The position numbers and the translations under genes are program-made. This document shows positions 41,345-48,727 of a DNA stretch of 64,000 bases, one piece after another; the stretch's first letter is position 1, and each line of letters begins with the position of its first letter. The DNA is from CAUZWH01 sp965247665 (GTDB lineage: Bacteria; Pseudomonadota; Alphaproteobacteria; SHVV01): positions 62,001 to 126,000 of the forward strand of contig CBDFHH010000003.1 of the NCBI GenBank assembly GCA_965247665.1, read 5' to 3'. A model generated the notes under the pieces. The model ran no database searches. It was given only the letters and a program-made list of their open reading frames with translations, and had not been told where the DNA came from.

Positions 41345-42613
41345 TTATGCGATTCCGTCGACAGCCCGGAGCCATTCGGCACGAGCGATCACGTAGTTGG
41401 CCGACATGCGTTCCTCGATTTCGAGTGCCGCCACCGGATTCTGGATCATGCGCAGGCGAGGCGAGACGCTGGCCATGTGCTCGACAAGCGCCAAGACGTA
41501 GCTATTGCTGTGTTCTTGCGCGGCCTGGTATTCCGTCGGCGTTAGACTGACCGCGCCGAGCGCGCCGAGACTGCTTTTCACCTCAACCAACATCGCCCGG
41601 TTTTCCCGCCGCGCCCAGAGATCGAAACCGTAGCCGCGTCGATTGGTATAGAAGGCGACCTCCCAGCCCTGCGAACGGAGAACTTTCGCCACGAAGCTCT
41701 CCGCATCCACGCCGTCATTGCTCGCGAGCGCCGCGGGCGGTGAGAGCAGGTATTCGACCTCCGGCGGCTCCGGTATCCGAAGTTGCGGCGCGGGTGCCGC
41801 AGGCGCGGCGGGAGCGTCCGGCGCAGCGGCAGGCACGGCATACGCGCCGACCCAGTCGGCCGTCAACAAGAGGCGCGTCCCGTCGCGCACCATACCGGTG
41901 CCGAGCGAGAACAGCGAGAAGGTGTGTAGCCCGACATCGCGCCAGTTCGAATATTCCTTGGCCCCGATAATCCGGTCGCGGACCTCGGTGTGCAGCGTAC
42001 CCTGTTCCTCGTGTGCAAGCGCGCGATAGTCCGCGATCGTCGCGGCTGCCCTAGCGGCTTCGCTCCGGCGCCGTATCCGGGAGACGAAGAAGTCGAACTC
42101 GTTCCGGTCGATATAACCGTCGCAGCGTCGGAGTACTTGTTTCGTGACTTCGTACACCCGTAGGTCGAAGCCCCTGTATTGTCCCACTCGGGCGGGCGGC
42201 GTCCATGGCTCGACGGCGAACTGGATCGCAGACAAGGATTTTTCAAGCACCTCCGCCGGATCGCCCGCATAGGCGAGATCGCGTCCGCGTTTGGTGAGGA
42301 CGATCCGGTCCCATGTCCGGCCGTCCACGCGTTGCAGAAGCTGCAACGGCTTGTCCATGACCAGCAGGTGATGACGCCGCAACTGCACACCGGGATCATC
42401 GCTGTCGGTTTCAATGATCGTCGCGAGTCTCCGGTAGTCGTGTCCGGTCAGGCGAATGACATCTCCGCCGCCCCGGTTCTCCAGATACTGGGCGATGCCT
42501 TTCAGCCACGATACTGCGACATGGACACGCGTGATGACAAACCAACCGCGGTCGCCCCGATCCCCCTCTTCAAGGCGGTCCAATAGCCTACGGCGGACCT
42601 TTTCCAGACTCAT
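41345..42613 (-). CDS. PD-(D/E)XK restriction endonuclease-like protein
   Basis: In this 422-residue protein, the first half (about 1-270) is a mixed helical/winged region without a named family (VSWLKGIAQYLENRGG; FDFFVSRIRRRSE). An Ala/Pro linker (APDAPAAPAAPAPQ) follows. The last 130 residues carry the nuclease core: GYGFDLWARR with the metal Asp, then LVEVKSS (E-x-K) near 345. This resembles DUF3883/NO VEIN-type endonuclease domains used as restriction enzymes. The N-terminal part would read the DNA site. It is 135 bp upstream of the methyltransferase on the same strand, the expected R-M arrangement. Confidence 0.8.
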   Translation of the reverse strand: MSLEKVRRRLLDRLEEGDRGDRGWFVITRVHVAVSWLKGIAQYLENRGGGDVIRLTGHDYRRLATIIETDSDDPGVQLRRHHLLVMDKPLQLLQRVDGRTWDRIVLTKRGRDLAYAGDPAEVLEKSLSAIQFAVEPWTPPARVGQYRGFDLRVYEVTKQVLRRCDGYIDRNEFDFFVSRIRRRSEAARAAATIADYRALAHEEQGTLHTEVRDRIIGAKEYSNWRDVGLHTFSLFSLGTGMVRDGTRLLLTADWVGAYAVPAAAPDAPAAPAAPAPQLRIPEPPEVEYLLSPPAALASNDGVDAESFVAKVLRSQGWEVAFYTNRRGYGFDLWARRENRAMLVEVKSSLGALGAVSLTPTEYQAAQEHSNSYVLALVEHMASVSPRLRMIQNPVAALEIEERMSANYVIARAEWLRAVDGIA

Positions 42614-42744
42614 GCATTACCCCCATTGAAGGTGTTTTTTGGTTCAGGAGATCGGCGGCAGGTCCGGGACGGGAGTCAAGGAATATGCTGCCATGGCGCT
42701 GACTTGATGAGGTTACGGGAAATAGCGACGTCGGGTCCCTATGC

Positions 42745-42772
42745 TTGACATAAAATAGGGCTATTTGCTAAT
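42745..42772 (+). promoter_or_regulatory. Sigma70-like promoter for the 134-aa gene
   Basis: TTGACA at 42745-42750 and GCTAAT at 42767-42772 are separated by 16 bp in an AT-rich stretch, 30 bp before the coding start. A ribosome site (CAAGGAG) is at 42790-42796. Confidence 0.55.
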
Positions 42773-42801
42773 TTGCAGCGTATTCGAGCAAGGAGACTAA
42801 G

Positions 42802-43206
42802 ATGACCAGAACCATCACGGTATCGACAAGCGTGTTCGCGGCGATATGGGCGAACCGCAGGGACGGCGAAGAAACGGAAGACGCCATTCTTGGCCGTTTG
42901 CTCGGTTGCGGCGACGGAGCGCAAGCGAACCGGGTTGATGGCGCAGACGATGGTGGCATCTATGACAGCCGGAACGAGGTGCATTTTCCCGAAGGCTTCG
43001 AGCTGTTCCGGAACTACAAGCGCAAGGAGTACAAGGCTATTGCACACAGCGGAGTTTGGGTCCGCGAGGACACCGGAGAGCGGTTTTCCAGCCTCAACCA
43101 GCTCAACGAGTCGATTGTCTCGGGCAACGAGAATGTATGGAACGGAAACTGGAAGTACCGGACGCCCGAAGGGTCGTACAGATCGATTGATACGCTGCGG
43201 GGCTAG
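42802..43206 (+). CDS. Small protein with ribbon-helix-helix-like N-terminus and RAMA/DUF4357-like C-terminus
   Basis: This is a 134-residue protein. Residues 1-35 (TRTITVSTSVFAAIWANRRD...DAILGRLLG) resemble a SeqA/RHH-type strand-helix-helix. Residues 70-134 match the RAMA/DUF4357 pattern: FELFRNYKRKEYKAIAHSGV, then WV, FSSLNQLNESIVSGNENVW, then NW and a final aromatic/Leu strand. RAMA-like domains accompany restriction enzymes and methyltransferases and may read modified bases. The gene diverges from the endonuclease gene, has its own promoter and ends in a strong hairpin. A regulator of, or DNA-modification reader for, the R-M locus is a reasonable inference. Confidence 0.6.
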   Translation: MTRTITVSTSVFAAIWANRRDGEETEDAILGRLLGCGDGAQANRVDGADDGGIYDSRNEVHFPEGFELFRNYKRKEYKAIAHSGVWVREDTGERFSSLNQLNESIVSGNENVWNGNWKYRTPEGSYRSIDTLRG

Positions 43207-43248
43207 GATGCAGAGCGATACACAAGGATTATTCGGATGAGCGGGGCG

Positions 43249-43280
43249 GCGGGAGGCGCTCCCGGGGGAGCCGCTCCCGC
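43249..43280 (+). terminator. Hairpin terminator after the 134-aa gene
   Basis: GCGGGAG (43249-43255) pairs with CTCCCGC (43274-43280), with further GC pairing in the loop and only short T runs after. It lies 43 bp past the stop. Confidence 0.5.
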
Positions 43281-43314
43281 AGTCTTCATTCACCTGTCCG
43301 AAGGAGACCGCATC

Positions 43315-43474
43315 ATGCAGACGGTCAAGGCGCCACGCGGCGACGCAAGCACATTCCTTATCCGCATTCGGCATCGGTTTCGACGATGATCGCTGCATCG
43401 TCCAGCGTTTCCGTTCCATGTCGGACGGCGACATCCTGCCGGTCCGCGCAGACGAGCCCAAGGGCCAGCGCTAG
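43315..43474 (+). pseudogene. Small frameshifted gene of unknown function
   Basis: An ATG at 43315 follows a clear AAGGAG (43301-43306). The frame reads MQTVKAPRGDASTFLIRI and stops early. A one-base shift near 43368 would continue with GIGFDDDRCIVQRFRSMSDG and reach a TAG at 43472-43474 (about 53 codons in total). It is either a broken small gene or a sequencing frameshift. I recognise no family. Confidence 0.35.
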
Positions 43475-43508
43475 GCGCGGCGAGCCGTCGTTTCGCTGAA
43501 AGCGGCCG

Positions 43509-43544
43509 AAAAAAAAGGCCCCGCACGACGTTCGAGCGCACGGG
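43509..43544 (-). terminator. Intrinsic terminator of the toxin-antitoxin operon
   Basis: On the minus strand, a stem CCCGTGCG/CGTGCGGG (two G-T pairs) at 43544-43520 is followed by GCC and a run of eight T (43516-43509). It lies just past the toxin stop at 43550. Confidence 0.65.
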
Positions 43545-43549
43545 TCATG

Positions 43550-43981
43550 TCAGCGTCGTTTCTTCGCATAATCGTTCAGCGTCACCACCGTGCCGCCGTG
43601 CTCGGTCGGCGCCAGCGCATTCGCGAAGCGGACGTCCGCCGTCACCAGCCGGGCGTCGAGACGATGCGACAGCGCCAAGTAGACGCAATCATAAACCGGT
43701 CGGTCGAGCGCCAGCGCGAGACGAACCGCGTCCGCGCAAATCGTCTCGTCGGCGCTCCAACGGACCGGCATTTCGGATACGGCCGCCATCAAGGCGCTGG
43801 CCCGGCCGCGTTCGATCTCGCCCAGCCGCGCCTTGCGCCACAGCGCGTTGGCGATCTCGGATGCCATCAGCCGTGGCGCGTGCAGATCTTCGCCGCTCGC
43901 CAGCAAGCGATCCGCCCCGTCCGAGCCCTCTTCCGCGACCAGCCATTTGACCGCTACGCTGGCATCGACCACCAGACTCAT
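43550..43981 (-). CDS. PIN-domain toxin ribonuclease (VapC/FitB type)
   Basis: This 143-residue protein begins MSLVVDASVAVKWLVAEEG with the first metal Asp (D6), carries an acidic residue in the second block (ASEIANALW) and ends with VYDCVYLALSHRLDARLVTAD, which supplies two further acidic residues. PIN toxins cleave RNA, often tRNA, when freed from the antitoxin. It overlaps the antitoxin gene by 4 nt and is followed by an intrinsic terminator, so this is a complete, apparently intact operon. Confidence 0.92.
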   Translation of the reverse strand: MSLVVDASVAVKWLVAEEGSDGADRLLASGEDLHAPRLMASEIANALWRKARLGEIERGRASALMAAVSEMPVRWSADETICADAVRLALALDRPVYDCVYLALSHRLDARLVTADVRFANALAPTEHGGTVVTLNDYAKKRR

Positions 43982-44238
43982 CGGACGATGCGATGTCCGT
44001 GTTCGCGGTCTTCCCGGATCAGCACTTCTGAAGGCGTTTGTGCGCGGCCTTCGGTCTCGCGCCGCAGCCGCGCGGCCAGAGTCAGGAAGGATAAGCGTTT
44101 CGCCGACATGTCATCCGCGACCACGGCTTCGAGAATGTGCCGTACCTCACCTTCCAGGGAGCGGTTGTTACCGGCTGCGCGCCGCTTGAGGCGTTGGACC
44201 ACATCATCGTCCAGTTGCCGCACGTTGATCGTCGCCAT
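43978..44238 (-). CDS. FitA-like ribbon-helix-helix antitoxin
   Basis: The 86-residue protein begins MATINVRQLDDDVVQRLKRR and continues AAGNNRSLEGEVRHIL, the FitA-type strand-helix-helix DNA-binding domain. The C-terminal tail would wrap the PIN toxin. It is first in the operon, has GGAGA as ribosome site, and its own operator is the palindrome at 44255-44279, 16 bp upstream. Confidence 0.92.
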   Translation of the reverse strand: MATINVRQLDDDVVQRLKRRAAGNNRSLEGEVRHILEAVVADDMSAKRLSFLTLAARLRRETEGRAQTPSEVLIREDREHGHRIVR

Positions 44239-44254
44239 CGAATTCTCCTTAACC

Positions 44255-44279
44255 GCGTGATATCAATTCGATATCACGC
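44255..44279. promoter_or_regulatory. Perfect palindromic operator of the FitAB/VapBC operon
   Basis: GCGTGATATC-AATTC-GATATCACGC is a 10-bp perfect inverted repeat with a 5-nt centre, 16 bp ahead of the antitoxin ATG. FitA-type antitoxins bind such palindromes with their toxin to repress the operon. From here to 44540 I see no other gene, only a small hairpin (ACCGCCTGTAGGCGGT) near 44434. Confidence 0.75.
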
Positions 44280-44540
44280 CACGACGAGACACACAAACGC
44301 CGCTATCTGGATCAACAGACTCGCACGATGCCACTTCGGTGATACGCTCACGCGCCGCGACGGCTCGGACCCCATGCGATCACCAGGCTGCCCGAAGATC
44401 GCGGATGCCTGGGCAATGCCTGTATCCACCGCCTGTAGGCGGTTAGTCTAAAGCGGCAGCGCGACCTGTCGATCCACGGAATAGGTATCGACGATCACGT
44501 CTAAGTCCTTGAACCTGGGCTGGGCGAGGGGAGGATTACG

Positions 44541-45554
44541 ATGGCGACCATTCGTACGGTCCTCGGCGACATCACACCCGAAGATGCCGGGGTTGTTCTG
44601 ACTCACGAACACACGCTGATTTTCTGGCCGGGCGCCGATCTCGATCATCGCGCCGCGTTCGAGTTCGAGGATGTTATCTCGGGCGTCAGCGACGAATTCA
44701 AGCTCGGTAGCGAGCTGTTTGGACTCAAGACGCTGGTCGACTGCACCACCACCGAGATGGGCCGTCACCCCGACGTGATGTGCGAGGCATCGTGCCGCAG
44801 CGGCGTCAACGTCGTGTCAGCCACCGGGTTTTTCTGCGAAAGCATGGGCATCCCCTACCATTGGCGCCGCCAGTCGGTCGACGAAATCGCCGAATTCTTC
44901 GTGCACGACGTCACCGAGGGCATTGTCGGGACCGACGTCAAATGCGGCATCATCAAGGTATCGTCTGGCCAGGACGACGCGTTCCCGCACCCCAGTCCGG
45001 AGGGACCCAACGGACGCCATCTCGGCGTCTACGAGGATCGCGTTTTTCGCGCCGCCGCGCGGGCGCAAAAGGCGACCGGCGTTCCCATCACCACCCATAT
45101 CGATCCGTCCGATTGGCAGGTCTGCAATATCGGCCTCGAGCAGCTCGAGCTGCTTATGGAAGAAGGGGCCGACCCCGCCAAAATCATCATCGGTCACACC
45201 TTTTTCGCGTCCATCGAGCAGCTCGAAGCCATTCTCAAACACGGCGCGTATGTGCAGCTCGACAACTTCGGAACCGAGTGGCGCGGGCTCTCCGATGACG
45301 ATGCGGTCGGATTGATGCGCCAGGCGATCGACCGCGGATACGTTGATCAGCTGCTGCTGACGTTCGACCGCTTTTGGTACCAAATGCGCGGTGACCGTCC
45401 GTTCACCGAGCTCGATCCCGAGGTGGCGACCCGTATGCCGCTCGAGTTCCTGCCCGACACGTTCATCCCGCTGATGCGCAAGCACGGCATCAGCGACGAC
45501 GATATTCACAAGATCATGGTGGACAATCCAACCAGGCTCCTCACCATTAATTGA
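44541..45554 (+). CDS. Phosphotriesterase-related amidohydrolase (1)
   Basis: This 337-residue TIM-barrel metalloenzyme of the PTE family shows all metal residues: H22/H24 (LTHEHTLIF), K139 as the carboxylated bridge (CGIIKVSS), H186 (ITTHIDP), H219 (IIGHTFF) and D275 (LLTFDRF). Relatives are lactonases and phosphotriesterases, and lactone or ester hydrolysis is likelier than organophosphate cleavage. A GAGGGGAGG site precedes the ATG. The paralogue at 45651 starts 96 bp downstream, then RidA. Confidence 0.88.
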   Translation: MATIRTVLGDITPEDAGVVLTHEHTLIFWPGADLDHRAAFEFEDVISGVSDEFKLGSELFGLKTLVDCTTTEMGRHPDVMCEASCRSGVNVVSATGFFCESMGIPYHWRRQSVDEIAEFFVHDVTEGIVGTDVKCGIIKVSSGQDDAFPHPSPEGPNGRHLGVYEDRVFRAAARAQKATGVPITTHIDPSDWQVCNIGLEQLELLMEEGADPAKIIIGHTFFASIEQLEAILKHGAYVQLDNFGTEWRGLSDDDAVGLMRQAIDRGYVDQLLLTFDRFWYQMRGDRPFTELDPEVATRMPLEFLPDTFIPLMRKHGISDDDIHKIMVDNPTRLLTIN

Positions 45555-45650
45555 TTCGGTGCCATGTTGCCGAGCTTAGGGTGGGGTGGACGACCGCGGC
45601 GCCGGTCTCACCGAACGAAAAGGTAGCTCGCGATAGGGGAAGGAAAAGCC

Positions 45651-46688
45651 ATGGCGGTCGTGCGAACCGTAGCGGGGGATGTCGCGCCCGACGATCTCGG
45701 TATCACGCTGTGCCACGAGCACCTGTTGATCGATCTCAAGCGTATTTTCGTCGAGCCCGATGAGCCCGATGCCAAGGAAATGGCCCATCGCGCGGTCGAG
45801 TTGGAAACGCTCGGCTGGATTCGCGCCAACTACATCAACAATCTGGACAATCTCGGTCTCTACGTGGAGAACGAAATCATCGAGGAGATCAAGCGCTATC
45901 AAAAGGCCGGCGGTGCCACCCTGGTCGAGGTCACGCCGGTCGATATCGGGCGCAACCCGGAAGGTCTTGTCCGTATCGCCGAAGCGACCGGCCTCAACGT
46001 CGTGATGGGCAATGGCTACTATGTCTACGGCACCCATCCTGAGGATATGGAAACCCGGCCCGAGGACGACCTCGTCGAGGAGATGGCGCGGGACGTCACC
46101 GACGGCGTCGGCAACACCGGCATCAAGTCGGGCATAATCGGCGAGATCGGCTGCACCTGGCCGCTCGACAAGAACGAACGCAAGGTGCTGCGCGCGGCGG
46201 CGCGTGCCCAAAAAGCCACCGGCGCGGCCCTGACGATCCACCCGGGTCGCGATCCGGCGGCGCCGATCGAGATCCTCGAGGTGATCGACGGTGCCGGCGG
46301 CGACGTCAGCCGCACGATCATGGGTCACCTCGACCGCACCTTTCACCACTATGCGGACTTCAAAGAGTTCGCCGACAATGGCTGCTTCCTGGAATTCGAT
46401 ATGTTCGGGCTCGAATCCGCGTATTACCCGTTCGGATCGATGGACATGCCCAACGACGGTCGCCGCATCGATCTGATCATGCGCCTGATCGACGAGGGTC
46501 ATCTCGATCAGATCCTCATCTCGCACGATATCGCCTTCAAGCACCTGCTGGTGCGCTATGGCGGCAACGGCTATGGCCACATCCTGCAAAACGCCGTGCC
46601 CAAGATGCGCGCGAAGGGCATGAGCGAGGCGCACATCGACACGGTGCTCAAAGTCAATCCGCAACGCGCCCTGGCGATTGCCGCCTGA
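45651..46688 (+). CDS. Phosphotriesterase-related amidohydrolase (2), Glu-bridged type
   Basis: This 345-residue paralogue of the preceding gene has metal residues H22/H24 (LCHEHLLID), H197 (LTIHPG), H226 (MGHLDRT) and an Asp in LISHDIAF. The bridging position is Glu (IIGEIG, E165) in place of the carboxylated Lys of the first copy, as in E. coli PHP-type members. The different bridge suggests that the two enzymes act on different substrates and are not redundant. RidA follows 22 bp later. Confidence 0.88.
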   Translation: MAVVRTVAGDVAPDDLGITLCHEHLLIDLKRIFVEPDEPDAKEMAHRAVELETLGWIRANYINNLDNLGLYVENEIIEEIKRYQKAGGATLVEVTPVDIGRNPEGLVRIAEATGLNVVMGNGYYVYGTHPEDMETRPEDDLVEEMARDVTDGVGNTGIKSGIIGEIGCTWPLDKNERKVLRAAARAQKATGAALTIHPGRDPAAPIEILEVIDGAGGDVSRTIMGHLDRTFHHYADFKEFADNGCFLEFDMFGLESAYYPFGSMDMPNDGRRIDLIMRLIDEGHLDQILISHDIAFKHLLVRYGGNGYGHILQNAVPKMRAKGMSEAHIDTVLKVNPQRALAIAA

Positions 46689-46710
46689 ACCGAACCGCGA
46701 GGCCCCGATC

Positions 46711-47106
46711 ATGACGACCGAAATCATCAAATCGAAACTGCTGCCGTCGTTTGACAATTTCGGCATCGCCCACGCCGTGCGCAACGGCAATTTCGTCTTC
46801 ATCTCCGGCCAGATCCCGATCGACCCGGACGGCAACATCGTCGGCAAAGGCGACGTGCGGGCGCAGACCGTGCAGATTTATGAGATCCTCAAGGGCGTCC
46901 TCGAGGAGATCGGCGGCTCGCTCGACGACATCGTCAAGCTGACGACGTTTTACGTGAACGCGAACGAGTTCTCGGTCATGGCGGAGGTGCGCAAAAGCTA
47001 CTTCAGCGGCGGCCACCTGGCGGCGAGCAGCGCGTTCTGCGTGACCGCACTGGCCCACCCCGACGCGCTGGTCGAGGTCGAGGCGATTGCGATCTTGAAC
47101 GGGTAG
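46711..47106 (+). CDS. RidA-family (YjgF) reactive-intermediate deaminase
   Basis: The 131-residue protein starts at ATG 46711 (MTTEIIKSKL). Conserved features are GNFVFISGQIPIDPDG near 28, the strand IVKLTTFYVNANEF near 84, SSAFCVTALAHPDALVEVEA near 108, where the catalytic Arg position of archetypal RidA is replaced (V-T-A-L-A-H-P), and the C-terminal E. RidA trimers hydrolyse enamines/imines. In some catabolic clusters relatives deaminate aminoacrylate-type intermediates of heterocycle breakdown. It closes the small PTE operon. Confidence 0.85.
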   Translation: MTTEIIKSKLLPSFDNFGIAHAVRNGNFVFISGQIPIDPDGNIVGKGDVRAQTVQIYEILKGVLEEIGGSLDDIVKLTTFYVNANEFSVMAEVRKSYFSGGHLAASSAFCVTALAHPDALVEVEAIAILNG

Positions 47107-47443
47107 ATCGCCCTTTTCTCGTTTGGGTGCGGCATTTCCGCACCCGCGTGATAGGAAATCCGAAACGCGTTCGACCGCCCCTGTTGCAAACCGCCCACGG
47201 CGGCCGGCAGGCAGGGAGGAAAAACAATCTCTACGCCGAAATCGGTGTCCGGCGCCTCCCACCCCCTGGCGATTGCGCCGTCAAACCGGTCGCGGCCGGC
47301 ATCGATCTCGATGTAACCGGGCGTCCGTATAACCGGCCCGATCGGTTGGCTCGATATCGAGGGTTTGGTTGCGAGCGAGTTCTTCGCGCCGTTTCCGCCC
47401 CTCCCACCTCGCAAAACCAGCGCCACGGGATAGCGAGTGGTGG
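47107..47443. other. 337-bp intergenic region, nothing recognised
   Basis: The region lies between the RidA gene and the convergent glyoxalase gene. Short frames on both strands lack family resemblance and any ribosome site. There is no clear terminator hairpin with a T tract, although the converging genes need one. Confidence 0.5.
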
Positions 47444-47851
47444 CTAGCTCTCTTCGATCAGCTCGATCTTGTAGCCATCGGGATCGACGATGAAGGCGAT
47501 CACGGTGGTGCCGTGTTTCATCGGCCCGGGCGGGCGCGTGATGGTGACGCCTGCGCTCGCCAGCCGTTCGCATTCCCCATAGATATCGGCAACGCCGATC
47601 GCCAGGTGACCCCACCCGGAGCCCTGGTCGTAGGGTTCCTCCTGGTCCCAGTTGTAGGTCAGTTCGACCACGGTGTTGGAGGTTTCGTCGCCGTAGCCGA
47701 CGAACGTGTTGGTGAATTTCCCGTCCGGATACTCCGTCTGGCGCAGCACCTCCATGCCGAGCAGGCGCTGATAGAAGTCGAGCGATTTATCGAGGTCCTT
47801 CACCCGGATCATGGTGTGGAGCAGGCGATGGTTGGCTTGCGCACTCGGCAT
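47444..47851 (-). CDS. gloA: Lactoylglutathione lyase-like VOC protein (glyoxalase I)
   Basis: This 135-residue protein matches bacterial glyoxalase I throughout: HTMIRVKDLDKSLDFYQRLL with first metal His, GMEVLRQTEYPDGKFTNTFV, VELTYNWD with the Glu ligand, GWGHLAIGVADIY with the second His, and DPDGYKIELIEE with the final Glu. It isomerises the methylglyoxal-glutathione adduct. Length and motifs are those of the Ni-type short enzymes. It is a housekeeping detoxification gene and appears intact. Confidence 0.92.
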   Translation of the reverse strand: MPSAQANHRLLHTMIRVKDLDKSLDFYQRLLGMEVLRQTEYPDGKFTNTFVGYGDETSNTVVELTYNWDQEEPYDQGSGWGHLAIGVADIYGECERLASAGVTITRPPGPMKHGTTVIAFIVDPDGYKIELIEES

Positions 47852-47907
47852 GGAAACGTCTCCCTATCGGTGGGTTGTTCGGCTTTGCACGAAGTCTCCC
47901 ACGCCAC

Positions 47908-48048
47908 CCCGCCGCCCGACAAGCGACCAGGTGTCCATAGGGAAAGCCGAAGGGTTATTGGTCGGTTACCGTGAGAACCAACTGGCGCATCATCTTCCGC
48001 TTCGAGGACGGGGACGTTCGTGACGTGGAGTTGATCGGCTACCACTGA
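47908..48048 (+). pseudogene. HigB toxin, decayed C-terminal remnant
   Basis: The frame ending at TGA 48046-48048 reads KPKGYWSVTVRTNWRIIFRF, then ELIGYH, matching the HigB/RelE-type C-terminus (K-G-x-W-S-V-T-V-x-x-N-W-R-x-x-F-R-F ... Y-H). A TAG at 47938-47940 interrupts the frame; upstream PPDKRPGVH resembles the preceding HigB segment with a short deletion. The N-terminal half is gone. The antitoxin gene follows 16 bp later and is intact. Confidence 0.75.
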
Positions 48049-48064
48049 TGAACGGAGGAACAGC

Positions 48065-48358
48065 ATGCCGATGAAGAACCCGCCGCACCCCGGCAGGGTG
48101 GTGCGCGTATCCTGCCTGGAGCCGCTCGGCTTCGGCGTCACCGAAGGCGCCAAGGTCCTGGGGGTCAGCCGTCAGGCGCTCTCGAACTTGGTGAACTGCC
48201 ATGCGCGGGTTTCGGGCGACATGGCGGTCCGGCTGGTCAAGGCCTTCGGCTCGACTACGGAAACCTGGATACGTTTGCAGGCGGCCTACGATGTTGCGCA
48301 GGCCCAAGCTCGGGAGAATGAGATCAAAGTCGAGCGCTACGAGCCGCAACCGGCATGA
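48065..48358 (+). CDS. higA: HigA-family antitoxin (orphaned)
   Basis: This 97-residue XRE-type antitoxin is of the HigA group. PPHPGRVVR is the family N-terminus, followed by the helix-turn-helix VTEGAKVLGVSRQALSNLVN (about 27-46) and the SGDMAVRLVKAFGSTTETWI segment. It would bind its operator and, normally, HigB. The HigB gene upstream is broken, so this antitoxin is solitary and may persist as a repressor or as an anti-addiction protein. Confidence 0.9.
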   Translation: MPMKNPPHPGRVVRVSCLEPLGFGVTEGAKVLGVSRQALSNLVNCHARVSGDMAVRLVKAFGSTTETWIRLQAAYDVAQAQARENEIKVERYEPQPA

Positions 48359-48488
48359 GGAAACAGTGGAGGATGACTCTCAGGGAGAGAATGGCCAGGC
48401 TGCTACTGCAATTTCGGCCGAGTGGAGATCCGCCATGGATTTGAATGTCGCCCGGAGACGTGCGGCACGGCTTCTTCTGTGCCCAAGC

Positions 48489-48650
48489 TCACGATCGATA
48501 CTGGCGCCACCCGCAGTATGCCTCGGTCAGAAAGAAGGAGCCCGTTCGAGCCCGATGGCGGACGTCCGCGACGTTCCAGCCGGCCCGTTCCAACATCGCG
48601 TCGATGTTGTCGCGCGCCTCCTGTTCGGGTGTGCGGTTCTCGTCAGCCAT
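48489..48650 (-). pseudogene. Possible N-terminal stub of a type I restriction R subunit
   Basis: A leftward frame of 53 codons from ATG 48650 reads MADENRTPEQEARDNIDAML, then ERAGWNVADVRHRAR. The R-x-x-I-D-x-x-L-x-x-A-G-W pattern is the typical opening of HsdR and related DEAD-box nucleases. It stops at 48489 with no helicase or nuclease part, so it is a stub if the match is real. The rest of 48359-48727 holds no recognisable gene. Confidence 0.4.
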
Positions 48651-48727
48651 GACTTCGGTCATTCCGGTTCGTGGTTTCGGTCATACGCCCGTTTAACCGT
48701 GTGCGATTAAACGCACGGCGTGCTTTC

